Made by a program: the position numbers and the translations under genes | Source: Gentiana macrophylla | Taxonomy: Eukaryota > Streptophyta > Magnoliopsida > Gentianales > Gentianaceae | DNA: 64,000 bases | Assembly (NCBI GenBank): GCA_026214975.1 | Contig: CM047813.1 | Location: forward strand, 30,592,589-30,656,588 | Direction: 5' to 3' | Part shown: one piece after another, positions 46,316 to 57,279 of the stretch | How the letters are laid out: each line of letters opens with the position of its first letter | How positions within the stretch are numbered: the stretch's first letter is position 1 | The notes under the pieces: generated by a model | Database searches by the model: none | Seen by the model: only the letters and a program-made list of their open reading frames with translations | What the model was told of the DNA's origin: nothing

Positions 46316-47876
46316 TGTCTCGGATTTTATCTAATGAAAAATAAACAAGTAATAAAAATAATCCAGTTTACCCCAAGTGCAGGGATCGTAATATAGCGAT
46401 TACAACCGGAGTCGAATCACATGGAATCGAGGTTGGTCTAGTTCTTAATTTTTCTAAAGGTTGTCACAAAAAACACAAAACAAAACTAAAACGAATACAA
46501 TAAATTGGACATAGGGTTGTCAATCCAAAGCCAAGAAATATAATTGCGAACGAAAATAAATCTAATCTATAAACTAGAAAGAAAATAAACTTCTAAGATA
46601 ACAACGAAGAACAAGGCACAAAGATAATTTCAATTACTTTTAACGAAGAACAAGCATTGATCCACCATCCATAACTCTCAATTTCTACTCTAGATTGTTT
46701 AGTGAAGATTTAATAAAGATGTGGTTCACCTATCAAAGGTATGAATTCTACTCTCGTAGTTAATTACCTATTAATCTTTCATCTCTCGATCTTAAAGATT
46801 AACGCTTCCATAACAAAGGTGTAAGATTTCTCAATCTAGAACCTAGAAATTTAACTTGACAACTCTCGTTATTTTTAGGTTAAAAATCTCATCTTTACTA
46901 CGGTGATCTAGGTCTAACAACGATTTTCATCAAGCGTTAAACATCACAAAGAAACCATCTCTCGATATAAATTGCAAAATCAATACAAAACGTAATAAAA
47001 AACAACTTTAAATAAAAACTCACAAAACCAAATCCAAAGTCGAAATCAAAACATTGCATGACCGGCTTCTTCACACGCTTGTTCGAATCGCTTAGCCTTT
47101 ATTCATCTCCGGAAAGACCAAATAAATAATAATAAAATAAATAAATAAATAAAAAAGCGTGGCTCGGTCGACCGGCGAGAGCACTCGATCGACCGAGTGT
47201 GCCTCTTCTCGGTTTCTGTCTTTGACTTTTCTTCGAGATGAATTGTCCTCGTTTTACTGCTGCGATGCCTCTCCTTTTATAACTTGTTTTGCCGACTTAG
47301 GGTTTTATTATTAGCAAGTCTAAACCCTAATAAATAAAAATAAAGATAATTTCAAGTCTATCCTTTACGATCTTACGGGCGCACGTGCGGTAGGGTGGGC
47401 GCTCGTTCACTTTAAGTAGATTTCTTGAGTCGAGCCGAAATGGACAAGGCGCCCGTCCCATGCATTTTTGAGCGCTCGTCGAAAAAATCTCTCTTCCTGA
47501 ATTGATTTGCTTCTCGTGGGCGCCCGTCCGGTGGACGCGTCGACAACGCACGCGTTCGACAAGTGTATCTTCACTCCAAGTTTGACTTGCATCTTCTTCC
47601 TTCCATTTAATCTTCAGTTAAACATCGTTTTAACTCCTTCCATGCCATATAAATGTACCTACAAGGTGATAGAAACATGCAAAATGTAGAACCATATATA
47701 TTGATAGAAAAATACTCATAAAATCACGTAAATAGCTCGATTTTGCATTTTAATATCTTCCACACCCATTCTTTCAATATTTCATTTAAACACTTAATTT
47801 TCTATAAAAGTAATAAAACACGAAGGAAATTGCTACGAAAATAATATCATATATATCGTAAAAATCACCGTTAACA
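46316..47876 (-). repeat. 5' LTR of the 41-48 kb gypsy element
   Basis: Pairs with 40988-42561 along its whole length. Minus-strand TATA at 47274-47281. Confidence 0.92.
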
Positions 47877-47881
47877 GGTGG

Positions 47882-48730
47882 ATTTTTGTATTTGCGGCTG
47901 AGTCTAAGACTGTATCTTAGATTGCCTACGTATCCTGTTAGGTTCCAGGAATCAAGCCTTACGTAGTTCCTGGAATGGGGTATTTATAATGACAATACTT
48001 GCCCTAACCCTAAGGTTATGTCGGCTTATGTTATTGTCAGATTTACCCTCTAATGGGCCTTAACCCTTGCCCAAGCTATCACTGTTAATGGGCTTGGGCA
48101 GGTGGTGCGGACTCATCCCGATATCGATATTCCGACTGCGTAATCGACTCTGAACTTCGTTATCCTACATTTGCTAGTGGTGTGGACTCGTCCTAGGGAC
48201 TTGTCATCTCACACCTTTGCTTGGTGTCGATAGTCGTTATCCCGAGTATGGGTGTCGACATGAATACCTTGAGTTAATTCATAGTATGATGACCAACCGA
48301 TGACGACACGTGGAGGGTGAAACCACTGTGTATAATCGCCACGCGTGCTAGCTTGTCTTTTGAAATCCGAAATATCGTTATCTTTTTTTCAATCTGTTTC
48401 ATTTGCACATCGGGATACGCAATCATTATCAAGGCCAAGAATCGAGGCATCCCCTGGCTATTCTTATTATAAAGGAAAAAAAACACTTCATTTCCTTTAT
48501 GACATTTTCTCATTGGCCAACTAAAAAATAATAGGTAAAAGTGTGGATTGTGGATAGGGATGACAATAGATGTGGGCAAGTACGGGTGATTACAAGTTTA
48601 ACAATATCCATATCTTATCAATCATAGTTTTTTTACTCATATCCTACCCTACCCATTACACACATGGGAAGCAATTTTAAAACACATGCCCCGGGGTGCA
48701 ATTGGCAACACAAAAATATTTTGTATGCAA
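47882..48730. other. LTR-like target sequence, no gene
   Basis: Continues the flank left of 40983. Words such as gattgcctacgtatcc and ggaatcaagccttacgtagttcc suggest an older LTR. Minus ORF 48274-48579 is unrecognised. Confidence 0.4.
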
Positions 48731-49019
48731 TATGTTTAGGCGACTTTCTATCGACACCACATTCTTTTGACACCACGCTCACTCCCGGCACTATTTAAAT
48801 TATTTTTGACACCACCATAATATTTTTATTATTTTTACTTCAAGCACCACACAAAAGACACAATTTACTTTGTATACCACAATTCTACAAAAAATACAAT
48901 CGGGTCCTTTATTAAATTAATAGAACATTTTAGTCCTTTATTAATAATATAATCTTAACATTAACCAATAATCAAAATCTTCCAAAAATCTTAATCTCAA
49001 TCCAAAACACCCTTTAATC

Positions 49020-49440
49020 TTCATCATCAATAATGTCACATCAAATATCTAAATCCCTTTCATCTTCATCATCCTTATTCTTCAACAATTCCATTAATAA
49101 ACACTACACACAATCTTCTTCTTCATCACCATATTCTTCTTCATCTATTATTAACCTACATCCATAATAATCCATAAATTTAACCTTCATCCAAATCATC
49201 TACATTAACCCAAATGCTACAACTTTCTTCATCTTCATCATCAAAGTTCATTTCTTCATACCAAAAAAAAAGCACAAACCCTTTTCTTCATCATTTACTA
49301 CACACCATTCATCCACAATCTACACATTTATATTTTTCTACACATCTTCATCTCGATCGTCATCTCAAAATACATTTATTTTATACACACATTCATCTTC
49401 TTCATTACATCAAAATCATCAAAAGCTTCATAATAAAATA
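49020..49440 (+). repeat. Low-complexity TTCATC-rich tract
   Basis: Imperfect cttcatcatc/attcttc words. No gene. Confidence 0.7.
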
Positions 49441-49574
49441 AAAAATAAATCTTGATTTTTATTTCAAAACTTGAAATTGGTGAATAGGTTACCCTATTAC
49501 AACATGAAAAAAATGTAAAATCATGATTTGTAGAGAAAAATCATGTTTTTATACATGTTCCGATGAAAGAGGGG

Positions 49575-49920
49575 GGTTTTCCGGCGTTTTAGTACGTTGT
49601 CGAGCGTCTGTTTCTGATACTAGCAACGTCGACAAAACAGATATTTTATGTAAACATAAGCGTCAAGCGCGGCGTTACAAATGTATAAACAACGTCGGAG
49701 CAAAGTTTTACGTCGACCAAACCGGCGTTCCAAATGTATAAACAATGACGGAGTAATTGGCGTTACGTAAATGTCGACCACACTCGGCGTTGTCTTGCTA
49801 TTACAACGTAAGGGCGATCGGTGTTCCAATATTTGCCCGAATTTTTCAGATTGCTTATAACGTCGGTTGTCCCGGCGTTATTAGCACAAATCAACGTTAG
49901 TGCAGGTGGCGTTATCAGTC
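49575..49920 (+). repeat. Cluster of CGGCGTT words with a 58-bp duplication
   Basis: About nine copies of (c/g)ggcgtt (e.g. ccggcgttcc, ttggcgttacg, ctcggcgttgtc, cccggcgttatt). ggcgtt(a/c)caaatgtataaacaa occurs twice about 58 bp apart (49671 and 49730). Confidence 0.7.
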
Positions 49921-50193
49921 GTCTTCATCGCAAATGCAGGAACGATTTCTTCCCGATGGAAAAAATATGAAAACCAACCATTAAAACCCTCGATTTCTGC
50001 CAAATTACCAGCAGTTGCTTAAAAAACAAGATACATACGTGATTTGGTTCAAAGTTATGTTCTTCTTAGTTTGATTCCTGCAACCAATGCTTCAATTGCG
50101 GTTTTCCAGCGAAATACTTATCTTCTCCGGCGAAATATCGTCTTCTCCGGTGATTTTTTTTTTGTTTTGATTCAAATAAAAAAATAGGGAAGT

Positions 50194-50698
50194 TGATGTG
50201 ATCCGTAAACGAATCAGATCTGAACTTGCCCAAGGACCGATTAAAAGTATCAATAGGAAACTAGCATCGCAACCCTTAGCTAACCCGTAGCTAAAAACAT
50301 TGGTATGACCTCAACCCTTAGATAGCATTTATCCAAGAACCTTGGTATACGAACGCCACAAGGTATGTTGAGAACCTTGATAAGTTCATGATTCGAATAT
50401 TCTACATAAGAATACTCCCAAAAAAAGCTTAAAAGCTTAATATAAATTTCACTCAATAATGTACGATGTAATTGTTATAATGACTCTATTTGCTTTTAAA
50501 TAGGATCTGAGACTCCAAGACCAATTGCTAATTTAGTAAATGTGGGACAAAATAACAATAACAAAAATAAAAGACTATCTAACCAATATGGGATAATAAA
50601 AGACTAAAACAAAAGAAAAAATAACTAAAAATAAATAAAAGACTCCAAATAAATTTAACAAGTTTCTTTTTCAACGGGAATCACATCATTCCCTCCCG
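50194..50698 (-). repeat. 3' LTR of the small gypsy element
   Basis: 505 bp, tgatgtgatccgtaaacg...gggaatcacatca. Confidence 0.88.
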
Positions 50699-50947
50699 GC
50701 TACTGAAAGGATTTGACCTCGAATCAAAAGGATGTCGTAAAAAGCAGCAACAAGGACAAAAGCAGGCGAACCAACAACGAGCACCAATGATATGCCCGGA
50801 TCAAATGCAAGGCGGACATGCCACTTCAAATCAATGGCACGGTTTGATATTGAACCAAAAGCGTCACAAATGCAACATCAAAGAAGTTGTCTGACGTGCT
50901 AAAAACTTGGAGAAATCCAGGCAAAGTAGCAATATCACGAGAACAAT

Positions 50948-51595
50948 TCACAGTCGGGCAGTCAGCAACATACCTAGAAAATGGATCAATGAAACTGTGC
51001 TCCGGTTTGCCACCAATGTTAACATGATCAAGAATATCCATAGGCAATATAGAGGCAGGATTGGGTATATCAGATAGCCCAATGTTCTCCTCAAGTCGAT
51101 GGATGCATGTACATGCAAAGAAGACAAGATAGAACTCGAACAAGTGGTCGGCGAAGTAGGACCAACTGCCTCATCTGCCTCGATTTTCTCCACGTCTAAT
51201 GCGATATCCTCATTCTTCTTCTCAACATCACACACTTTTGCAACATGTATCTTCACCACATTTTCATTCTCCTCGGTGATTGCCTCTGCCACAATCGACT
51301 TTTGGACTACCTTATTTTGAGTGTTAACAATCTCTACTGTGTTCTCTTCAATCTGAATATCAGTTTGTTGCATGAAGGGTAAAGATTCAAAAACATGCTT
51401 CTTGCCACAAAAAGAAAAAGCATAGCGAGTCAGGGATGCATTATGACGTACATTATGCATAGATAGCCATGATTTTCCTAATATCAAATGGACATCACTC
51501 GGTGGCACAACATCACATGAAACAACGACTTTATAACGTCCAATGGATATTTGAATCATGTGCATACCGTGTAACTTTAACCCAATGCTCAACAA
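50948..51595 (-). pseudogene. Gypsy protease-region remnant
   Basis: 215-codon minus ORF. VPPSDVHLILGKSWLSMHN corresponds to the C-terminal 'LLGRPW' block of gypsy proteases, followed by NRY/TRYAF..GKKHVF. The remainder is an acidic EVEK-rich spacer. The catalytic Asp block and all of RT, RNase H and integrase are missing. Confidence 0.7.
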
Positions 51596-52344
51596 TGTAG
51601 TAAGGATGAGGAATCCTTTCCGTCCATAAGTTTAACTCCTTAACCACGTCTTTACTACTTAAAATTTCCTTTCATCATGATCAATACTCATCTCATATTC
51701 ATAGTCTCCAATGAAGCATGATGTATAAAATAAGTCGTTACCTTTACCATCACGTGTTGGCTGAACATTGCTTCCCCATAACATGCTTTGAAACTTAGCC
51801 TTCATCTCTTCAAATTTTCTATCCATCACGGCAAATTAGGCCTCCATGAACAACCTAAAACGTGCTTCAACAAATTCTCTTATCCTCGGTGAGCTCTTTC
51901 GACACGATTGAAGTTCAACAAAAATACATATACACCCTCACAATCGCTCGTGTTTACACTCCCTCGTGTATAGTTCAAATCGTCGAACAAATCAAAATAA
52001 TGAGCACCCGAAGCAATTAAGACAAAAAAAACCAATATAAGGAGCTAAGGCTTTGGTTGGGAGAATTTGAAGATGATAGAACCAAGCGAAAAGAAAAAGA
52101 AGAAAGAAAACAAATTATTTTTAGGTGTCTTTGGAATCACGGGTGTGATTAAAAACCACACCTAAGGTGTGAAACACACGTCAAGTACCAAAATAAATTT
52201 TTTTTGGCAAAAACAAACTTTGCGGCTGAAGGATCAAGTATGGCTTTCTAGGGTTTTTTTTGGCTTACTTGCAAACAAAGAGGCGAGAGCGAATGTAATT
52301 GAAAAAGTGCCTTTAATGCGCAAGTGGACCAATAATTGCGGCTT

Positions 52345-52456
52345 TTACCCAAAGACCGATTAAAAGTATAAATAGAAAACGCGAGTGCCCGCCGCGATCC
52401 TTAGCTAAAAACCTTGGTATTACCTCAACCCTTTGATAACGTGTATCTAAGAACCT
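52345..52456 (-). repeat. Partial extra LTR copy next to the 5' LTR
   Basis: agaccgattaaaagtataaatagaaaacg...ctaagaaccttgg repeats 52495-52594 of the LTR and occupies the PBS position. Confidence 0.8.
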
Positions 52457-53216
52457 TGGTGTGATCCATAAACGAATCGATCCGAACTTACCCAAGGACC
52501 GATTAAAAGTATCAATAGAAAACGAGCACCGCGACCATTAGCTAAAAACCTTGGTATTACCTCAACCCTTATATAACATGTATCTAAGAACCTTGGTATA
52601 CGGCGCCACAATGTATGCTCGTGAGCCTTGATAAGTCCATGATTCGAATATTCTACATAAGAATACTCACAAAAAAAAGTTTAAAATTTCAATATAAATT
52701 TCACTCATTAATGTCTGATCTAATTGTTACAATGATTCTATTTGCCTTTATATAGGCTACAAACTCCAATACCAATTGTTAATTTAGCAATGTGAGACAG
52801 AATAACAATAAACAAATAAAATAAAAAAAAGTATCTAACCAATGTGGGATAATAAAATACTAAAACAAAAGAAATAATAACTAATAAATAAACTCCAAAT
52901 AAATTTAAGGGGGAAGGGGCCACAAGGACAAAAAAATTAATAAATGGGTCTGGAAGAACAAAAGTAACATTTTCATGATTATAAAGGACAAAAATCACAA
53001 TTGTTACTTTAAATTTTTACTTCGCGTGTTAATGTTACTTTGTGTTTCACAATTGTTACTTCATATTTACTCTATTCCACATTTGTTACTTCATAATTGT
53101 TACTTTTGTCCTTATTAAATTACAGTTTCCTTCTATCCCTATTTTTTGATAATTTTGTCCTTCTGGATAAAAATCTATAAATTTAACAAGTTTCTTTTTC
53201 AACGGAAATCACATCA
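52457..53216 (-). repeat. 5' LTR of the small gypsy element, with MITE
   Basis: Pairs with 50194-50698 once the 269-bp insertion at 52909 and its duplication are removed. Confidence 0.85.
52909..53177. mobile_element. MITE with 9-bp TSD in the gypsy LTR
   Basis: Flanked by taaatttaa on both sides (52900-52908, 53178-53186); the other LTR shows the empty site. Ends gggggaaggggccacaagg and gtccttctggataaaaatc are weak inverted repeats (ccacaaggacaaaa / ttttgtcctt). The word attgttactt repeats inside. Confidence 0.8.
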
Positions 53217-53445
53217 GAAGTTAGTATTACGTTAAAATGAATTGGTTAAATGAAGTAAAGAGTGTTAAATATTAAAACGTGTTATATTATAATTTATAAA
53301 ATCCGGGGGACTAAAGTGTATTATTTTTGAAAGTTATTAAATTGATGTGGTGGCTTGAGTGATTTGGTGGTGTGGTGAAGTGAATAAAAAATAATAAAAT
53401 AAAAGGTGTCAATAGTAATACCGTGGTGCCGATAGAAGTCATCTA

Positions 53446-54000
53446 TGTTTGTGTTAAAAAAATTACATGACACCACAAAATTACTTTTAACACACTTCGT
53501 GGCAGAATATATCGCCACTCTGAATGATGTTTGTTATACAAATTAACATAAATGATTAGAACCTTACTCATCATTGTCACCGTCAGTGATGTTCATGTAA
53601 TTTAGGAAATATCCTTTCAAAAGATGTTTATCTCTTGAAGAAAAAAACATAAAAATGATGTGTCAAGTAGTAATTTATATGATGTTTTCAGCAATTGTGG
53701 TACGTGCTCGAAGCATTTTCTCTATGTCAAGAGAATCTCTTTAAAGAAACCAAATCGTGAATCAGAATAATTGACATAGATAGACAATTGTACTTCATAA
53801 AATACTAGACGTATAACAATTGTATTGCCAAAGGGTTACGGCTGAACTCCATGTGCAACACATGCGCATTAATCAACCGTAGAATATCGCAAATGTCAAG
53901 GAAGGTCCCAACTTTGGAGGAAAACAAAGGCTTATATTTAGGAAACTTTGGAGGAAAACAAAGGCTTATATATACTTAGGAAATTTCTAGACCCTTTTAA
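53446..54000. other. Intergenic with 37-bp tandem duplication
   Basis: aactttggaggaaaacaaaggcttatat occurs at 53910 and 53944. No gene. Confidence 0.5.
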
Positions 54001-55640
54001 TGTTAGGAAATCAAGCGGGTTGCATAGCGTAATTTAAAATTTTGATTTCCTTTCTACCTAAGAACCGACTCAGGTGAACAATTATAACATAGAAGATGAG
54101 ATAAATAATCATACCAGATTGATCTAACAGATCGTCGCATTATATCGGTTGATGGTTCAAGCATAATAGGCGCCCAAGTGTCCGGCTGCTAGCGGTAAAC
54201 CACACGAACAGACGCCAGAATCCTCGAAAGACTACTACTCGAAAAACTCGACTGCTAGATCAACTACTCTTCTCCCGACTCTCTCTCTCAACAAACTCTC
54301 TCTTTATTTGTGAATTTGCAATTAGTGTTGTGATCCAAAAGAGCTCGACACCTAATCCTTTTATAGGGGTGTAGGCATCACTTGTAAAGACCTAATGGGT
54401 TTAAGTTTTGCTTCTTCACTAGGAGTAAGAAATAATAATAAAAAAAAATTTCTTGTAAACTAATGATTAAGATATTTATTAAATAATTAGTTAATTAATT
54501 ATGCTTTTAATCTAAATTAACCAAAATACAAGCCAAAATCACCAACATAATCTTTTCTTCGTGCTTTGACATTATTGAATTACCTAATTTTGAAAAAATT
54601 ATTTTGTAAGAACGGGGATTATTGTCTATCCTTAGACTAATTCCTTCCTATTACGGGAATTAGAGGATGAATTTTCATACGGGAAGAACCGGGGAGGGAA
54701 ATCCGATTTCAAAAGGGGGATGAATTTTTAGATCTGTTTTTTTTTTGGGGAAGAAGAAAACACAGTATGAAAAAGAAGTGAGTATGAAAATGGTCCGCCC
54801 GGGCTTATACATCCATGATACACAATTCCCGGGCGTATACACCCGAGATTTACTAAACTCGCCCCGTACATAGAAAAATGGCTCGCCCAGTGTGTATACA
54901 CCCGGGAAAAGGCTTTTTTGGGGTGTATACACACGGGAAATGAAGCTCACCCGGTACGTATCAAAATTCGCCCCGTACGTACAATTTTTAAACCTTACAC
55001 AAGTGAAAAGTGAAAATCCCTCACATAATACACCCTGGAAACATCCATCTTGTGCGTATACGTGAGGATAACCTCTTTTCGTCCCTGTACATAAACTTAT
55101 ACCTCAAAAAAAAAAAAAAGTAACGTGTGACAGGACCTGAAAAAAATTCCCCTAGTAGCAATCATAATAAATCATTATTTAATTATCATATAATCACAAT
55201 TTAATTCTGGATAACTATTCTTATATGTGTGACTCAATAGACTTCTGAATATGTTGGTCATAAGTATAAAGTAATACCTTCATACTTAACGATTGTGATT
55301 GGCATCTAGCAATATGTCACTACTCTCAATCATCGGAAGAGTCGTGTGTTATGACTATAACATTTCTTGTGAAACGGTGACCGTACAACCAGAATCCTTT
55401 CGCATACGCAATATCCATAATCGTTACATGAGTATCGATACATTAACAATTATATCTTATAATCAATATTATATTCTCTTGAAGTTACATTTACTTCCTC
55501 TTTGCAAACACTCTCGAGAATAAACATTCTGTATAAAAAGATCCGTTCGGATATACATTCCTACCATTAGGAAACACGAATTCCATATGAACGACATAAA
55601 TCCTATGCATGCTTTAATATCACACTCAATCACTACCACA
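54001..55640 (-). mobile_element. Copia-type LTR related to 27235-28617
   Basis: Starts tgttaggaaatcaagcggg..agcgtaatt and near its right part has ctttgcaaacactctcgagaataaacattc, paralleling the 27-kb LTR. No PBS lies outside the start, so it may be a solo LTR. A foreign stretch at about 54590-55140 splits it. Confidence 0.45.
54785..54985. repeat. Cluster of CGTATACACCCGGG words
   Basis: gcccgggcttatacatcc, cccgggcgtatacacccgag, gcccagtgtgtatacacccggg, ggtgtatacacacggg, acccggtacgtatc and gccccgtacgtac fall within 200 bp, in both orientations. Confidence 0.75.
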
Positions 55641-56061
55641 TTCTCGCCCCGTAGCTAAGGGAAACATTAATAGTGTGAAAGCGTAACTATCCGCACTGCA
55701 ATATTATGACGACTCATGTCTAACGATAAAGTGCTTGGGTCGTCTAACGTACACATTCACCAATACACGTTCACGTATATTCGAAATGTCTCTACACGTT
55801 GATAGATGAAATCTATCACTATCTTCACAAAATAAAAGACATCTAATACATGTCAGTCTAACCATACTATTAATGTTATATTTAATAATGAATACGAATA
55901 AGATGTTTAAGAGTCAAATCATTTACTGTGAGTCGAATTCTCATGAACGATAATCATCATTATGATTTCTTTATCATGGTTTAATCTTAAAGACTTATTA
56001 TATACAATATTTAAATTGCTTTGCCAAACAAATAATTATATAATAACAAAAATACCATTTA
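55641..56061. other. Intergenic, 3' of the repeat-protein gene
   Basis: AT-rich; nothing recognised. Confidence 0.4.
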
Positions 56062-56887
56062 TTAAAAAACTCCGGTCGGATCAGGTCTAAGCCAAAGAAA
56101 GCACGGTGTTACAACAAGAAGAGAGCATTCTATGAGTATGAGGCAAGAAATTTTGCTTCCGATTAAAAATATAAAAAAAAAATGGTTCTCACAAGTCACA
56201 ACCATTGACACACCCACACCCCTCACTGTGATCAATGAAGACAGAAACATTCCAGATAACCGAAGCATAACAGCATAAAACAAGAGAATTAAGGCTATGT
56301 TTCTGAGCGCATGTGAGTTATTACTCTCACTTAATTCCGCCGCATTTTGCTTCTTTGGCTCTTCAAATTCATCCCCTTCAATCATATGCTCCTCCTGATT
56401 TAATTGGTAGATGATGATGATGATTCAGGCTTGTGTGTCTGCTGTGAGGAAAACGGATCAAGTAGTAAATATTAGCATGTTCTCTCCTTGGATTTTTGCT
56501 TTGATCTTCAGACTCCATGAGATTTGTTTTCACCGGATCAGAGGAAAAGGGATCGAAATAGTAACAACCCTTCACGGTGCTGATGGTGTTTTCGCTGTCA
56601 CCTAATCTTGTAGGATGATCATTAGAGGAAAACGGATCGAAGTAGTAATTTTCTCTCCTTGTTGTTGCCTCTTTTTCTTGATCGTTACTAACAACCTGTT
56701 TGGGATTCAACAACGGGTCAGAGGAAAACGGATCGAAGTAGTAATTCCTTACAGTTTCATCATGTTGATCTGATCCTTTTTCCATAGTAACTGGTTTGGG
56801 AGTCAGGTGCTCAGATGAAAACGGATCGAAATAATAATTATTGCTGTTTTTGTAAGCATGTCCTCCTTGTGCGTTGCAGCTTGACAT
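56062..56887 (-). CDS. YYFDPFSS-repeat protein with C-terminal membrane segment, frameshifted
   Basis: Unrecognised family. The frame from ATG 56887 to 56378 encodes 169 residues with no signal peptide and four exact YYFDPFSS copies at residues 18, 49, 81 and 109. A fifth (141) is broken by one missing base after YY (near 56459). Spacers of 20-24 residues are polar and differ in sequence. A third frame (56385-56062) continues with an acidic EGDEFEEPKKQ linker and hydrophobic ALILLFYAVMLRLSG and IFLIGS stretches, so the likely ancestral design is a cytosolic repeat tail on a membrane anchor; two single-base losses within about 65 bp now separate the parts. A TATA box stands about 92 bp upstream. 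DPF is an AP-2 appendage-binding motif in animal endocytic proteins; that link is inference only. It could be a young pseudogene or carry consensus errors. Confidence 0.65.
56440..56850 (-). repeat. Five coding repeats of YYFDPFSS
   Basis: On the plus strand ga(g/t)gaaaacggatcgaagtagtaa occurs near 56446 (one base short), 56539, 56627, 56722 and 56814. Synonymous differences among copies with an identical peptide suggest selection on the peptide rather than recent DNA duplication. Confidence 0.85.
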
Positions 56888-56978
56888 TCTTTAATTCTCG
56901 ATCAATGGTCGGCTGCTTTTCTAAAAAATAAAGAAAGAGAAACTGTTGATTTGATGATAACTTAAGTGTTTGTTTGTT

Positions 56979-56986
56979 TATTTATA
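56979..56986 (-). promoter_or_regulatory. TATA box of the YYFDPFSS gene
   Basis: TATAAATA on the minus strand, in caactataaataaac. Transcription would start near 56950, giving a 5' UTR of about 60-70 bases before ATG 56887. Confidence 0.6.
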
Positions 56987-57279
56987 GTTGCCCAACTTTA
57001 CACAATGCATTCTATACGATTTCTTCGGGATCGATCAAAGAAAGTCGGTTAGAGATAGATGAGATATTATATATTCGAATCTTCAGATGATCAGTACACG
57101 CATGGAATTATTTGATGAAGGAATATCAAGGGAAAACTAAAGAGGGATATTTTGCTTTAAACTATCTTCAAGTTGCCGTGAGCTTACCCAAATCAGGAAT
57201 AACGAATAAAGATTGCATTGCACGGATGAAGTAAGGAATTTTGGGACCTTCTTTTTTCAGCTCAAAACAAATTAGAGTA

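Larger units (their letters stand above)
40988..47876 (-). mobile_element. Non-autonomous Ty3/gypsy (Athila/Tat-like) element
   Basis: 6,889 bp with two LTRs (1,574 and 1,561 bp), a tRNA-Asp PBS, a polypurine tract and a perfect 5-bp TSD ggtgg (40983-40987, 47877-47881). The internal 3.75 kb has only gag and a protease tail; no RT, RNase H or integrase, so it must borrow enzymes from another element. Both LTRs are alike but differ by many small changes, so the insertion is not very recent. Confidence 0.92.
50194..53216 (-). mobile_element. Small non-autonomous gypsy element
   Basis: LTRs 50194-50698 and 52457-53216 with a perfect 5-bp TSD gaagt (50189-50193, 53217-53221). A minus-strand polypurine tract (gccgggagggaa) abuts the left LTR. 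The interior holds only a protease remnant. At about 52345-52456 an extra partial LTR copy sits where the PBS should be. Confidence 0.88.
48731..53445. mobile_element. Candidate 4.7-kb TIR element (Mutator-like)
   Basis: Left end ggcgactttctatcgacaccac (48731) and right end gtggtgccgatagaagtc(atc) (about 53424-53445) are imperfect inverted repeats, and caccac/ttttattatttttacttca similarity goes further in. Flanks atatgttta and ctatgtttg could be a decayed 9-bp TSD. No transposase is seen. Holds a gypsy insertion at 50194. Confidence 0.5.
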
